Below, piece by piece: positions 28,006-36,340 of a stretch of DNA of 64,000 nt. Both the position numbers and the translations under genes were made by a program. Origin of the DNA: JAKOVR01 sp031415655 (lineage in GTDB: Bacteria > Actinomycetota > Acidimicrobiia > Acidimicrobiales > Acidimicrobilacustridaceae); contig JANOSD010000064.1 in NCBI GenBank assembly GCA_031415655.1, forward strand, positions 62,001-126,000, given 5' to 3'. Positions within the stretch are counted from its first letter, which is position 1. The number at the start of each line of letters is the position of its first letter. The notes beneath the pieces were generated by a model. The model ran no database searches. It saw nothing but the letters and a program-made list of their open reading frames with translations, and had not been told where the DNA came from.

Positions 28006-28836
28006 ATGGCCGCAGCCAACGGGACCGAACACCCCGAACCGAACCACCCTGAACCGAACCGCCCCGAACCGCTGCGAGGCCGCGTGGCGCTGGTCACCGG
28101 AGTGACACGGAGCGCCGGCATCGGTGTGGCGATCGTCCGCCGGCTGCTCGCCGACGGCGCGACCGTTTTCGCCACGGGCTGGCACCCCCACGACGCGGCC
28201 ATGCCCTGGGGAGTCGACTCGGATCCCGTGTTGACGTCCTTCGGCGCCGACCCTGATCGATTCCACTGGGAAGCCGCCGACCTTGGTGATCCTGTCGTCC
28301 CCGCGGCACTCGTGGATGCCACCACCGGCCGGTTCGGCGCCGTCGACATGATCGTGGCCAACCATGCGCAGAGCTCTCGGACTGGCGGCCTCGCAACCGT
28401 CACGAGCGACGAGCTCGATCAGTGTTGGGCGGTGAATGCCCGGGCCACGGTCCTGCTCGCCCAGGCCTTCCTACGCGCCGATCGGACGGGCCGACCCGAT
28501 GGCCGAATCGTCCTGTTCACCAGCGGCCAGCACCTCGGCCCAATGCCCGACGAGATCGCCTACACCGTGAGCAAGGGGGCGATCCAACAGATGACGCTCA
28601 CCTTGGCCGACGCACTCGCCAACAGTCGAACCACGGTCAACTGCATCAACCCAGGTCCGACCGACACCGGCTGGGCCACTGCGGAACTGAGCGACCAGGT
28701 GTCCAAGCTCATGCCCTTCGGTCGGTGGGGCCAGCCCGAGGATGCGGCGCGCGTGGTGGCATGGCTCGTGTCGGATGAAGCGGCATGGGTGACTGGCCAG
28801 GTGCTCAACGCCGAGGGCGGCTTTCGGCGCGGGTAG
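28006..28836 (+). CDS. Short-chain dehydrogenase/reductase (SDR)
   Basis: 276 residues. A Pro/Glu/Asn-rich N-terminal repeat (EPNHPEPNRPEP) precedes the Rossmann domain. The cofactor loop reads ALVTGVTRSAGIGVAIVRRL, the NNAG-like segment is IVANHAQSS, and the catalytic Ser and Tyr-x-x-x-Lys lie in IVLFTSGQH and AYTVSKGAIQQM. The C-terminal NPGPTDTGW and TGQVLNAEGGFRRG are typical of the FabG-like classical branch, so it probably reduces or oxidises a 3-oxo or alcohol substrate with NAD(P). The substrate is unknown. Confidence 0.92.
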   Translation: MAAANGTEHPEPNHPEPNRPEPLRGRVALVTGVTRSAGIGVAIVRRLLADGATVFATGWHPHDAAMPWGVDSDPVLTSFGADPDRFHWEAADLGDPVVPAALVDATTGRFGAVDMIVANHAQSSRTGGLATVTSDELDQCWAVNARATVLLAQAFLRADRTGRPDGRIVLFTSGQHLGPMPDEIAYTVSKGAIQQMTLTLADALANSRTTVNCINPGPTDTGWATAELSDQVSKLMPFGRWGQPEDAARVVAWLVSDEAAWVTGQVLNAEGGFRRG

Positions 28837-29007
28837 GCACCACCTCGGTCAGCGGACGAACACCCATAGTCACCTCCGGGGGGTGTGTCCGCGGAGCCTG
28901 GGTCCGCAAACGCCCGTCTTGAAACGCTCCCACCGGCGGAACGGGTGAACCGGAAGCCATGCATCGCACGACAGGGCTGACGACCGTCCGCTCGGAGACC
29001 CCACCCC

Positions 29008-30567
29008 ATGACCGGAGACCTGATGACCGGAGACCTGATGACCAGAGACTCGATCACTTCGACCCAGCCCAGCCCCCTTGCCCCTGATGGTCGGGGCCTG
29101 TATCACCTCCCCCCGTTCCCGCCACGCGGCGCCCGACTCCCGTCGTGGGAGAGCGGCGGCGGCACGGTCGACCCCGAGCTGCCGTCCGAAGAACGGGTCG
29201 GGCCGCGGCGGGATGGTTCCTGGACACCCGCGTCCGCCAACCCCCACTCGACCGCCGCGTCGACCAGCGTTCGGCGACGCCGCACCCTGATGGCCGGACT
29301 CGTCGGTGTGCCGGCAATCGGCCTCCTGTGCGTTTCGTCCGCCAGCTTTGCCGCCATGCTCGTGACTGGTCGCGCCGGGGACCCGCTCGCCGCCAGTGCG
29401 CGCTTCGCCACGTCGATGGCCACCGGGTTGTTTGGTGTGCTCACCGCCGTGGCAACGTGGCTCGTTGTTTCGAAGCATCGACGAGCGCGCCCCACGGTGG
29501 TCGCTCTCGGGTGCGTGGGACTGCTCATCGCGTCCTCCCTTCTCCCCCACCAACCGGCGCTCGGCATCGCGGCCCTCGCCTACCTCACGGCCGCGATCAC
29601 TGTTGCGGCGTCGGGCACCACCGTGATCTCACGACGACATCCCGCGCTCGACCGATCACCGGCGACGGGGTACGAGGGTCAGCCCGTCCTCACATCAACG
29701 TCGACAACAACCACGCAAGAGATCACCAGCCCAGAGCGCGACCGAGCGGCAAGCTGGCGCGACAGGGCTGGCCTCCTCACGACCATCGCGTTGGTAATCA
29801 TCGCGTTGGCCGTGCGCCCTGATGCCGGCATCGGCCTGCTGATCGGTGCGGCGATCTTCGTGCCTCTTGAGAAAGCGCTTCCGATACGACCGATGGCTGC
29901 AACTCGTGCTCACTGGAAGACCGACGCCATCCACTTCTTGGTGAACAGTCTCCTCACGTTGGCGGTGCTCGCGATGGTGTTGGCGGCCGTGTACCTCTTG
30001 TTGGGCTGGGCCATCAGCCCCGCGTTGCAAGCCGCTGTCCGCCAACAGCCGGGCTGGCTGCAATTCGTCGAGGCGATCGTCATCTCCCAGGTGGCGTTCT
30101 ACGGCGCTCATCGGGCCGGCCATCGCATCCCCTTTCTTTGGCGCTTCCACCAGGTCCACCACAGTCCGGTAGAGCTCGATTGGCTCGCCTCCGCACGCCT
30201 TCACCCGGTGGACTTGGCCCTCGGCCAGGCGGCCGTGATCGTCCCCCTCTTTGCCTTTGGGTTCAGCAAAGAGACCTTTGGTGCCTATCTGATCTTCTCG
30301 CAACTCGAAGCCGTCTTCAGCCACAGCAATGTGCGCTTCCGCTATGGGCCACTCCGCTGGCTCATCGGTGGCCCGCTGTTCCACCATTGGCACCACAATG
30401 ACGAGCCGACCGCCCGGGACGTCAACTTTTCCGGGTTCCCGGTGATCGACTGGATCTTCGGTACGTGTTACCTCCCCAACCGCTGGCCCACGCATTACGG
30501 CATTGGCAAACCCGTGCCGCCCACCTATCTCCGTCAGCTGGCGTGGCCGTTTCGCCAACAGGTGTGA
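29008..30567 (+). CDS. Sterol desaturase/fatty acid hydroxylase family membrane protein
   Basis: 519 residues from ATG 29008. The C-terminal ~270 residues hold the di-iron histidine motifs in order: HRAGH, HQVHH, and HHWHH, between membrane helices, followed by PVIDWIFGTCYLP. The N-terminal half has four to six additional hydrophobic segments and is not a known domain. These enzymes hydroxylate or desaturate lipids at the membrane. The start is ambiguous: a 15-nt unit ACCGGAGACCTGATG is repeated, giving in-frame ATGs at 29008, 29023 and 29038. The GGAG of each unit is well placed for the next ATG, so 29023 or 29038 may be the true start. Confidence 0.88.
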   Translation: MTGDLMTGDLMTRDSITSTQPSPLAPDGRGLYHLPPFPPRGARLPSWESGGGTVDPELPSEERVGPRRDGSWTPASANPHSTAASTSVRRRRTLMAGLVGVPAIGLLCVSSASFAAMLVTGRAGDPLAASARFATSMATGLFGVLTAVATWLVVSKHRRARPTVVALGCVGLLIASSLLPHQPALGIAALAYLTAAITVAASGTTVISRRHPALDRSPATGYEGQPVLTSTSTTTTQEITSPERDRAASWRDRAGLLTTIALVIIALAVRPDAGIGLLIGAAIFVPLEKALPIRPMAATRAHWKTDAIHFLVNSLLTLAVLAMVLAAVYLLLGWAISPALQAAVRQQPGWLQFVEAIVISQVAFYGAHRAGHRIPFLWRFHQVHHSPVELDWLASARLHPVDLALGQAAVIVPLFAFGFSKETFGAYLIFSQLEAVFSHSNVRFRYGPLRWLIGGPLFHHWHHNDEPTARDVNFSGFPVIDWIFGTCYLPNRWPTHYGIGKPVPPTYLRQLAWPFRQQV

Positions 30568-30645
30568 TCCAGTGCACCCGGCTGGAATCCCCGTCGAACA
30601 ACAGGGACCATCGATCGAGACCGCGTCACGACCGGCGTGCCACGA

Positions 30646-32100
30646 TCACACCAGGAACGGCGGGGCGTGGCGGGGCCAGGGCTGGGCCTGTTCGAACAGT
30701 CGGGCGAGTCGGAGGACCACGTCGTCGGCGTGACGGCGGCCGATGATCTGCAGTCCAACGGGAGACCCGGCCGACGACAGACCGGCCGGAACCGAGCAGG
30801 CGGGGTTCCAGCACAGATTCGCCAGCATGGTGAACGGCACACTCATGGCCCCCGCCGCGATCACGCCGAATCGCTCCACGAGATCCTCGCCGGCGATCAC
30901 CGTTGGCGATGGCCCACCGGCAGGAATCGACGCAACGGCTGTGGTGGGGGTGAGCAGCACATCGACCTGGTCGAAGATGCGCGCCACGTCGGCTTCGAGC
31001 TGCAACCGACGCTCCATCCCCGACACCATCGAACGCATGGGCCGGTCAAAGGAGGCTTGGATCGAAGTCTTGACGAAGGGGGTGAGCTCATCGAGGCGGT
31101 CGGGGTAGTGCTCCTTCTCGCGAACGTCGAACCACAACGACAGTCCGCCGGCTTGCAGCCACGTACGCACCGGGTCGGTGAGCGCAATCGTCGGATGCTC
31201 CAACGACACCCCGACTGACCGAGCAAGCATTTCGGCGGCGCCCCGAGTGAGATCGTGAACCTCGGGATCGACCACGGCAAAACCCAGGTCGCTGGACCAC
31301 CCCACACGCAGGCCACCAACATCAAGCGATTCCATAGCCGACTCGAAACTTCCCGAGTAGGCCGGCAACGAAAGTCGGTCGCGATCGTGGGGGCCCGCTA
31401 CCACATCGAGATGGCGGGCGGCATCGGCGACGGTGGTCACTTCAACGCCAAACACCGCCGTCTGCGAGGGGTCGGCCGCCGGATCAGGAATCCGACCATG
31501 ACTCGGCTTCATCCCTACCAGTCCGCTGAACGCCGCTGGTATGCGAGTGGACCCACCGCCGTCGCTGGCGGTGGCGAACGGCACCATGCCCGCCGCCACT
31601 GCGGCCGCCGAACCCCCACTCGAACCTCCGGGAGAGTGCTCGAGGTTCCACGGGTTTCGTGTCGTGCCCCATGCCTTGGTTCGGGTGATCTGCAACGTGC
31701 CGAACTCGGGCGCGGCCGTCTTGCCGATGGGGATCGCACCGGCGGCACGCAGCCGAGCCACATGAATCGAGTCGTGCGCTTTCGCCGGCCCATCCCGGTA
31801 AAGAAGCGAGCCCTTTGAGGTGGGCATCCCGGCACAGTCTTCGAGATCCTTCACACCAAAAGGCACACCGGCGAACACACCCACCGGTTCCCCTGCAGCG
31901 ATCTGGCGATCGACCTTGGCCGCCTGCTCCCGTGCCTCATCGAAGTTGGTGAACACAAAAGCGTTGAGCGCGTCGTTGCCTCGGTCGGCTCGCGCCTCCA
32001 CCTCGTTCAGCAGTTCGACCGACGTGTACTCACCCCGCAGGATTGCTCCGGCGGCTTCCACCGCTGACGGCATGTTCTCTGGCAGTGTTCCCATTCGCAC
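30646..32100 (-). CDS. Amidase (amidase signature family)
   Basis: 484 residues. The Ser-cisSer-Lys catalytic set is visible: Lys in VPFGVKDLEDCAG, the Gly/Ser-rich signature HSPGGSSGGSAAAVAAG, and the nucleophile segment ASDGGGSTRIPAAF. Overall length and the final VGLQIIGRRHADDVVLRLA are usual for the family. It hydrolyses a carboxylic amide; the GatA function is unlikely because no gatB/gatC genes adjoin, but the natural substrate cannot be named. It is divergent from the DUF4178 operon. Confidence 0.92.
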   Translation of the reverse strand: MRMGTLPENMPSAVEAAGAILRGEYTSVELLNEVEARADRGNDALNAFVFTNFDEAREQAAKVDRQIAAGEPVGVFAGVPFGVKDLEDCAGMPTSKGSLLYRDGPAKAHDSIHVARLRAAGAIPIGKTAAPEFGTLQITRTKAWGTTRNPWNLEHSPGGSSGGSAAAVAAGMVPFATASDGGGSTRIPAAFSGLVGMKPSHGRIPDPAADPSQTAVFGVEVTTVADAARHLDVVAGPHDRDRLSLPAYSGSFESAMESLDVGGLRVGWSSDLGFAVVDPEVHDLTRGAAEMLARSVGVSLEHPTIALTDPVRTWLQAGGLSLWFDVREKEHYPDRLDELTPFVKTSIQASFDRPMRSMVSGMERRLQLEADVARIFDQVDVLLTPTTAVASIPAGGPSPTVIAGEDLVERFGVIAAGAMSVPFTMLANLCWNPACSVPAGLSSAGSPVGLQIIGRRHADDVVLRLARLFEQAQPWPRHAPPFLV

Positions 32101-32177
32101 GATCCCTCATCAGTCGACGACCGAGAGCATCGCACGCATCGAATCCTCACGGGGAGTGGCTCCCCTAAACTCTGCGC

Positions 32178-32801
32178 ATGGGGACCTCGGCGTTGCTGAT
32201 CGGCGCTATCTGCGTTGCGGGAGCAGTTGTGGCCTTCGTCGTCGTTCGACACGTTACCGGCGTCCGCAAGTCAACCGTTTCGGCCGCTCCCCTGATCCCC
32301 AACAACCCCACCCCCCGTCAGATTCTTGCTGCCCTCGAACAGTTGAAGATCGGCCATCAGGTCTCCTACCTCACGATTCGTTGGAGCATTGTGGGCGTCG
32401 TGCACTACGACCAGGGCGGCTCCCACTGGAAGGAGTTCCGGTTGCATCGCGACGGCGAATGGGCGTGGCTGTCCGTAGATGCAGCGGTAGAACCCCCAAT
32501 TCACCTCTTCAAGGCCGGCGGAGGCACCTCCAACCAGCCCGGCGCCGACACCATCACCGACAACGGCGTCACTTTTCGCTTCCGTGAGCGGGGTACCGCT
32601 CGGTTCCGATCCGAGGGAGACACCGACATGGCCGACAGTGGCACCCTGGAATTCGTCGACTACCACATCAACGACGGACGCAAGGTCTTGAGCTTCGAGC
32701 GTTACGGAAATGGATCTTGGGAGGTAGCGAAGGGCGAAGCGGTAGAGCTCCCCTACATCTCGATAGCCACGGTTGCCACCGATGGCACCGGGTGGCAGTG
32801 A
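32178..32801 (+). CDS. DUF4178-domain membrane-anchored protein
   Basis: 207 residues. One N-terminal membrane segment (ALLIGAICVAGAVVAFVVV) is followed by a soluble beta-rich domain that fits DUF4178: LKIGHQVSYLTIRWSIVGVV, HWKEFRLHRDGEWAWLSVD, and SGTLEFVDYHINDGRKVLSF. It is the first gene of a plus-strand operon with DUF2617, DUF4247, DUF350 and a membrane aminopropyltransferase. DUF4178/DUF350/spermidine-synthase-like genes are known to co-occur in bacteria, but the biochemical role of DUF4178 is not established. Confidence 0.8.
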   Translation: MGTSALLIGAICVAGAVVAFVVVRHVTGVRKSTVSAAPLIPNNPTPRQILAALEQLKIGHQVSYLTIRWSIVGVVHYDQGGSHWKEFRLHRDGEWAWLSVDAAVEPPIHLFKAGGGTSNQPGADTITDNGVTFRFRERGTARFRSEGDTDMADSGTLEFVDYHINDGRKVLSFERYGNGSWEVAKGEAVELPYISIATVATDGTGWQ

Positions 32802-32805
32802 GCGC

Positions 32806-33459
32806 ATGCACGTCCTTCTCGAGGTCCCCTTCGCCAACACCTCGGTGCACTCCCTCGGCTACTCGCTCGGCCAAGCCACCGTGTGCACGTTGGCCAGCCT
32901 CGTGGTTCCCTGCCCCGCCATCGACGGCACGATCGAGCTCGGCATCCTCGGCGCCTCCCACCAAATCACCGTACGAAATGCCAGAGACGAAACGATCGGC
33001 GTGGAGACGTTGGCCTGCACCGTGGCCGCTGCCGTGCCACCGGTGACCGCCACCCTTCTCGGTGGCCTGCCTTACCAGTTCATTTGTCGCGTACGTGAGG
33101 TCACCCCGAGTCGCCTCGACACGATGGCTTCCACCATCGTTCGCACGTTGGCCGCTGCGCCCCACGGCGTTGTCGCAACGTTCCCCCGGGAACCACAAGC
33201 CATCACCGGCATCCTTCTCGACTCCATCCCTCCGTCGTCCATTTCAACCAACCCATTTCAGCTCCGGTGGCGCTCCTGGCACCTTTATCCGAGCGAACGC
33301 ACGGTCGTCTCCACGCTCACCCGCCTCACCGTTCGTTACCGCTCAGGACCCGTCGCCCCCGAGATCCTCGGAACGTGGCCGAAAGCCGTCCCCCTCCCGC
33401 TCGGTTGTGATAAAAACGACGCCGTGCGGGTCTCGGAAGGAAGTGCAAGGCGCCGATGA
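32806..33459 (+). CDS. DUF2617 family protein
   Basis: 217 residues from ATG 32806, 4 nt after the DUF4178 stop. Soluble, no signal or membrane segment. The assignment to DUF2617 rests on the general pattern (SVHSLGYSLGQATVCTLASL near the N-terminus, SWHLYPSERTVVSTLTRLTV towards the C-terminus) and on the operon context. Function unknown. Its TGA overlaps the ATG of the next gene (ATGA at 33456-33459). Confidence 0.7.
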   Translation: MHVLLEVPFANTSVHSLGYSLGQATVCTLASLVVPCPAIDGTIELGILGASHQITVRNARDETIGVETLACTVAAAVPPVTATLLGGLPYQFICRVREVTPSRLDTMASTIVRTLAAAPHGVVATFPREPQAITGILLDSIPPSSISTNPFQLRWRSWHLYPSERTVVSTLTRLTVRYRSGPVAPEILGTWPKAVPLPLGCDKNDAVRVSEGSARRR

Positions 33460-33680
33460 GTGGTCCCTCGTCGCGTTCGATCAAGCCGATCGTGATTGTC
33501 GGCGCCCTGCTGGTCCTGGCGATTATGGCGGTCGGGTTTGTGGTCTACGGCGCAGTCACCGGTTCCGGCAACGTTTCGTCCTGGCTCGGCAAGAACTACA
33601 ACGCGGCCGACGCCGATACCACCCGCAAGGCCACCGACCGCGAGGCCGCGTTCGCCGCCAACTTCACTGCCGGTGGCTAA
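33456..33680 (+). CDS. DUF4247-like protein, N-terminal part (interrupted by in-frame TAA)
   Basis: 74 residues starting at the ATGA overlap with the DUF2617 gene. A membrane segment (PIVIVGALLVLAIMAVGFVVY) is followed by VSSWLGKNYNAADADTTRKA, which resembles the start of the DUF4247 domain. TAA at 33678-33680 ends the frame, but the same frame is open again directly after it, through a Ser/Thr-rich linker, into the rest of the domain (33699-34091). The natural gene was probably 33456-34091. Confidence 0.65.
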   Translation: MSGPSSRSIKPIVIVGALLVLAIMAVGFVVYGAVTGSGNVSSWLGKNYNAADADTTRKATDREAAFAANFTAGG

Positions 33681-33698
33681 ACCACTGCCACAAGCACC

Positions 33699-34091
33699 AT
33701 GCCTACTGACTCGCCTACGGCCGGCAGCACGGCCGGTAGCACCGCCAGCACCACACCCAAGGCGAGCATCCTTCAGCCCGACGCCATGTACGTCGCCACC
33801 ACCAACGTCAGCGAAACGGCGGCGTCGATCCAAAACAAATTCGGAGCGAACGACGTGCAAACGCGCGACGGGCGGACGTACCTCGAATACGAAGACGCCG
33901 TCGTTGGCGTGGTCCCGGCGCTCGCCGGCGCGGGAGCGCTCGTTTTTCTTGACCGAGGCGATACCGGGTATCGCCGGTGGGGCCATCACACCGGTGGCTT
34001 TTGGGGCGTGAGCCGCTCGGGAAGGAGCTTCTCCTCCGGCGGTGGAATCGGCGGTTTCGGCCGCGGCGGCGGTTCAGGCGGCGGCAAGTGA
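33699..34091 (+). CDS. DUF4247-like protein, C-terminal part (continuation after in-frame stop)
   Basis: Same reading frame as 33456-33680, resuming 18 nt after the TAA. It begins with a low-complexity linker (SPTAGSTAGSTASTT), continues with AMYVATTNVSETAASIQNKF and GRTYLEYEDAVVGVVPALAG as in DUF4247 proteins, and ends in a Gly/Ser-rich tail (GGGIGGFGRGGGSGGGK). The ATG at 33699 has no ribosome binding site, so independent translation is doubtful; it could be made by reinitiation, or the gene may be dead. 16 nt separate it from the DUF350 gene. Confidence 0.6.
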   Translation: MPTDSPTAGSTAGSTASTTPKASILQPDAMYVATTNVSETAASIQNKFGANDVQTRDGRTYLEYEDAVVGVVPALAGAGALVFLDRGDTGYRRWGHHTGGFWGVSRSGRSFSSGGGIGGFGRGGGSGGGK

Positions 34092-34107
34092 TCCCGAGGA
34101 GTATCTG

Positions 34108-34539
34108 ATGGACACATTCACCAATCTCGCCACGGGACTCGGACAGGGGCTGGCATATGGCGTCGCCGCTATCGCCATGCTCATCGTGGGGTTCGCCGTC
34201 ATCGACGCGCTCACCCCAGGGGAGCTACCCGAACTCATTTGGCGGGAGCGCAACGTCAACGCCACCGTCGTGGCCGGAACTGGTCTGTTTGGGATCGGCA
34301 TCATCGTGGTCACGTCCATACTCACCTCCCATGCCGACTTCGTGAAGGGCATCGTCGACACGATCGGGTATGGCCTGCTCGGTGTTGTGCTCTTTGCGGT
34401 TGCCTTCAAGCTCACCGATTGGTTCACGCCGGGCGACCTTGGCGACACGGTCGTCGAGACCACGTTTCACCCCGCGGCGGCGATCACCGGCGTCGTGAAC
34501 GTGGTGATGGGCATGGCCATCGCCGCGGCAATTTCCTAG
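34108..34539 (+). CDS. DUF350 family membrane protein
   Basis: 143 residues from ATG 34108, with a GAGGA ribosome binding site. Four membrane helices (GLAYGVAAIAMLIVGFAVID, VVAGTGLFGIGIIVVTSIL, TIGYGLLGVVLFAVAFKL, ITGVVNVVMGMAIAAAI) are typical of DUF350 (YjfL-like), often paired in two repeats. Function unknown; co-occurs with DUF4178 and aminopropyltransferases. The stop codon TAG (34537-34539) is formed partly by the edge of the inserted MITE-like element. Confidence 0.85.
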   Translation: MDTFTNLATGLGQGLAYGVAAIAMLIVGFAVIDALTPGELPELIWRERNVNATVVAGTGLFGIGIIVVTSILTSHADFVKGIVDTIGYGLLGVVLFAVAFKLTDWFTPGDLGDTVVETTFHPAAAITGVVNVVMGMAIAAAIS

Positions 34540-34702
34540 GAGCGTGTCCTAGCAATGCTTCGAGACGCGGATTCCGAGCCACGGTTCGCACCTGCGCAAG
34601 GACGCGACGTCGAAAGCCCCCTTGTTCTGGGCGGTGAGACGGACGACGAAGCGAGATTCGACGCTGGCCGGAAGCCGCCGAATGACTACTGGGACAGGCT
34701 CC
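34539..34702 (+). mobile_element. MITE-like element, copy A (TA flank left, TC right)
   Basis: About 164 bp, beginning GGAGCGTGTCC and ending GGGACAGGCTCC, flanked by TA (34537-34538) and TC (34703-34704, probably a mutated TA). The internal sequence aligns along its whole length with copies B, C and D, sharing for example GCGGATTCCGAGCCACGGTT and GACGTCGAAAGCCCCC. It carries no transposase. It lies between the DUF350 gene and the aminopropyltransferase frame and contributes the first ~50 codons of the longest reading of the latter. Confidence 0.85.
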
Positions 34703-36318
34703 TCGTGTCTTCACCGACCGGTCTCCCGACCGGTCGCCGGACGGCGGTCGTCTCGTCCGACCCCGCGCAACGACTCGCGTTCGTGGGTCTGGCTGCCGTG
34801 GTGTTCATGGTCGCCGCATGCGGGCTGGTCTACGAACTGGCGCTCATCGCTTTGGGCTCGTATCTGATGGGCGATTCGATCCGGCAAACGGCGATCGTGC
34901 TCGGTGTGTTCGTGTTTTCCATGGGCATTGGTTCGTTGCTCACCAAACATCGGACCAACCGTCCCATCACCACCTTTGTCGCCATCGAGTGCGCTCTCGG
35001 ACTGCTCGGGGGCCTTTCGGTCCTGCTGCTCTATGCGTCGTTCGCGTGGCTCCATCTCTACATGCCCTCGCTGGTACTCATCGCCTTTCTCATTGGCGCG
35101 CTTATCGGCGCCGAACTCCCACTGCTCGCCACGCTGTTCGACGGGATCCGGCGCCGCTCCACCGGCGAAACGGTCGCCGACCTCTTCGCCCTCGACTATG
35201 TGGGGGCGCTTCTTGGAGGGCTCGCTTTTCCATTCGTACTGCTTCCCACGGTGGGGCTCCTCACCGGCACCATGCTCGTCGGTGTGGTCAACGTGCTCTG
35301 TGCATTGGCGTTGGCGCTTGTGGTCTTTCGATACGACCTCTCGCGTCGCGCCCGATTCACGATCATCGCCGGAACCCTTGCCGTGCTCGCCCTCCTCGGA
35401 GGCGGGATTTGGTTCGCCGACGACTTCGAAGTCACGGCCCGCCAAGCACTCTTTCGCGATCCGGTCGTGCGAGCCGAGCGCACGCCCTATCAGGAGATCG
35501 TGATCACCGAGAGTCCGGTAGGCGGCCGAGCCGGCGACGTGCGGATGTTCCTCAACGGCAACCTGCAGTTCGCCAGCATCGATGAGCATCGTTACCACGA
35601 GACCCTTGTGCACCCTGCTATGCGCGGTTCACGGAAGTCGGTATTGATTCTCGGCGGCGGCGACGGGCTTGCGCTTCGCGAGGTGCTCCGGTACCCGGAC
35701 GTAGAAGCCGTCACACTCGTGGAGCTTGATCCGCAGATGATCGAGATGGCTCGCACCGATGCTCGTTTCACCACGCTCAATCGATCGAGCTTCGCCGACC
35801 GACGCGTCGAGGTGGTGACCCTCGACGCGTTCACCTACATCCGCGACAACGCCCGGAAATTCGACGTCATCCTTATCGACTTTCCCGATCCGGATACGCC
35901 CGGCAACGCCAAGCTCTTCAGCGTGGAGTTCTATGGCATGCTCAGCCGGTGGATCGCTCCCACGAGTCGGGTGGTGCTCCAGGCCAGCAGCCCCTACTTC
36001 GCGCCGTTGGTCTTTTGGGACATCGAGGTGAACCTCCGGGCCGCCGGCTTCAACACCACCGCGTTTCACGTTGACGTTCCCAGCTTTGGTGATTGGGGCT
36101 TTCATCTCGCCACCTTCGATCCGGCGGAAATCCCCGGCACTCCTCCCCTGCTTCAGCTCCCCGACGACCGGCCCGCCCTTCGTTTCCTCACGCCCGAAGT
36201 GCTCACCGCCGGCCAGGCGTTTCCACCCGACCAACGCCCGACCGAGGTCCTTCAACCGTCAACCCTGCTGCAACCGCACATTCTCGACTACCAACAACGG
36301 AGCTGGCGCGCCTACTGA
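34555..36318 (+). CDS. Membrane-bound spermidine synthase-like aminopropyltransferase
   Basis: Longest reading 587 residues from ATG 34555; residues 1-49 are encoded by the MITE-like copy A, so the ancestral start is more likely GTG 34705 (537 residues). After it come about seven membrane helices (FVGLAAVVFMVAACGLVYEL onwards), then a spermidine-synthase domain: GNLQFASIDEHRYHETLVHP, the nucleotide loop SVLILGGGDGLALREVLRYP, VTLVELDP, and the catalytic-Asp region LIDFPDPDTPGNAKLFS. It should transfer an aminopropyl-type group from decarboxylated SAM to an amine at the membrane; substrates are not known for this branch. It is the last gene of the DUF4178 operon. Confidence 0.88.
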   Translation: MLRDADSEPRFAPAQGRDVESPLVLGGETDDEARFDAGRKPPNDYWDRLLVSSPTGLPTGRRTAVVSSDPAQRLAFVGLAAVVFMVAACGLVYELALIALGSYLMGDSIRQTAIVLGVFVFSMGIGSLLTKHRTNRPITTFVAIECALGLLGGLSVLLLYASFAWLHLYMPSLVLIAFLIGALIGAELPLLATLFDGIRRRSTGETVADLFALDYVGALLGGLAFPFVLLPTVGLLTGTMLVGVVNVLCALALALVVFRYDLSRRARFTIIAGTLAVLALLGGGIWFADDFEVTARQALFRDPVVRAERTPYQEIVITESPVGGRAGDVRMFLNGNLQFASIDEHRYHETLVHPAMRGSRKSVLILGGGDGLALREVLRYPDVEAVTLVELDPQMIEMARTDARFTTLNRSSFADRRVEVVTLDAFTYIRDNARKFDVILIDFPDPDTPGNAKLFSVEFYGMLSRWIAPTSRVVLQASSPYFAPLVFWDIEVNLRAAGFNTTAFHVDVPSFGDWGFHLATFDPAEIPGTPPLLQLPDDRPALRFLTPEVLTAGQAFPPDQRPTEVLQPSTLLQPHILDYQQRSWRAY

Positions 36319-36340
36319 CTGCGGCCCGGCGACCGGCCCA

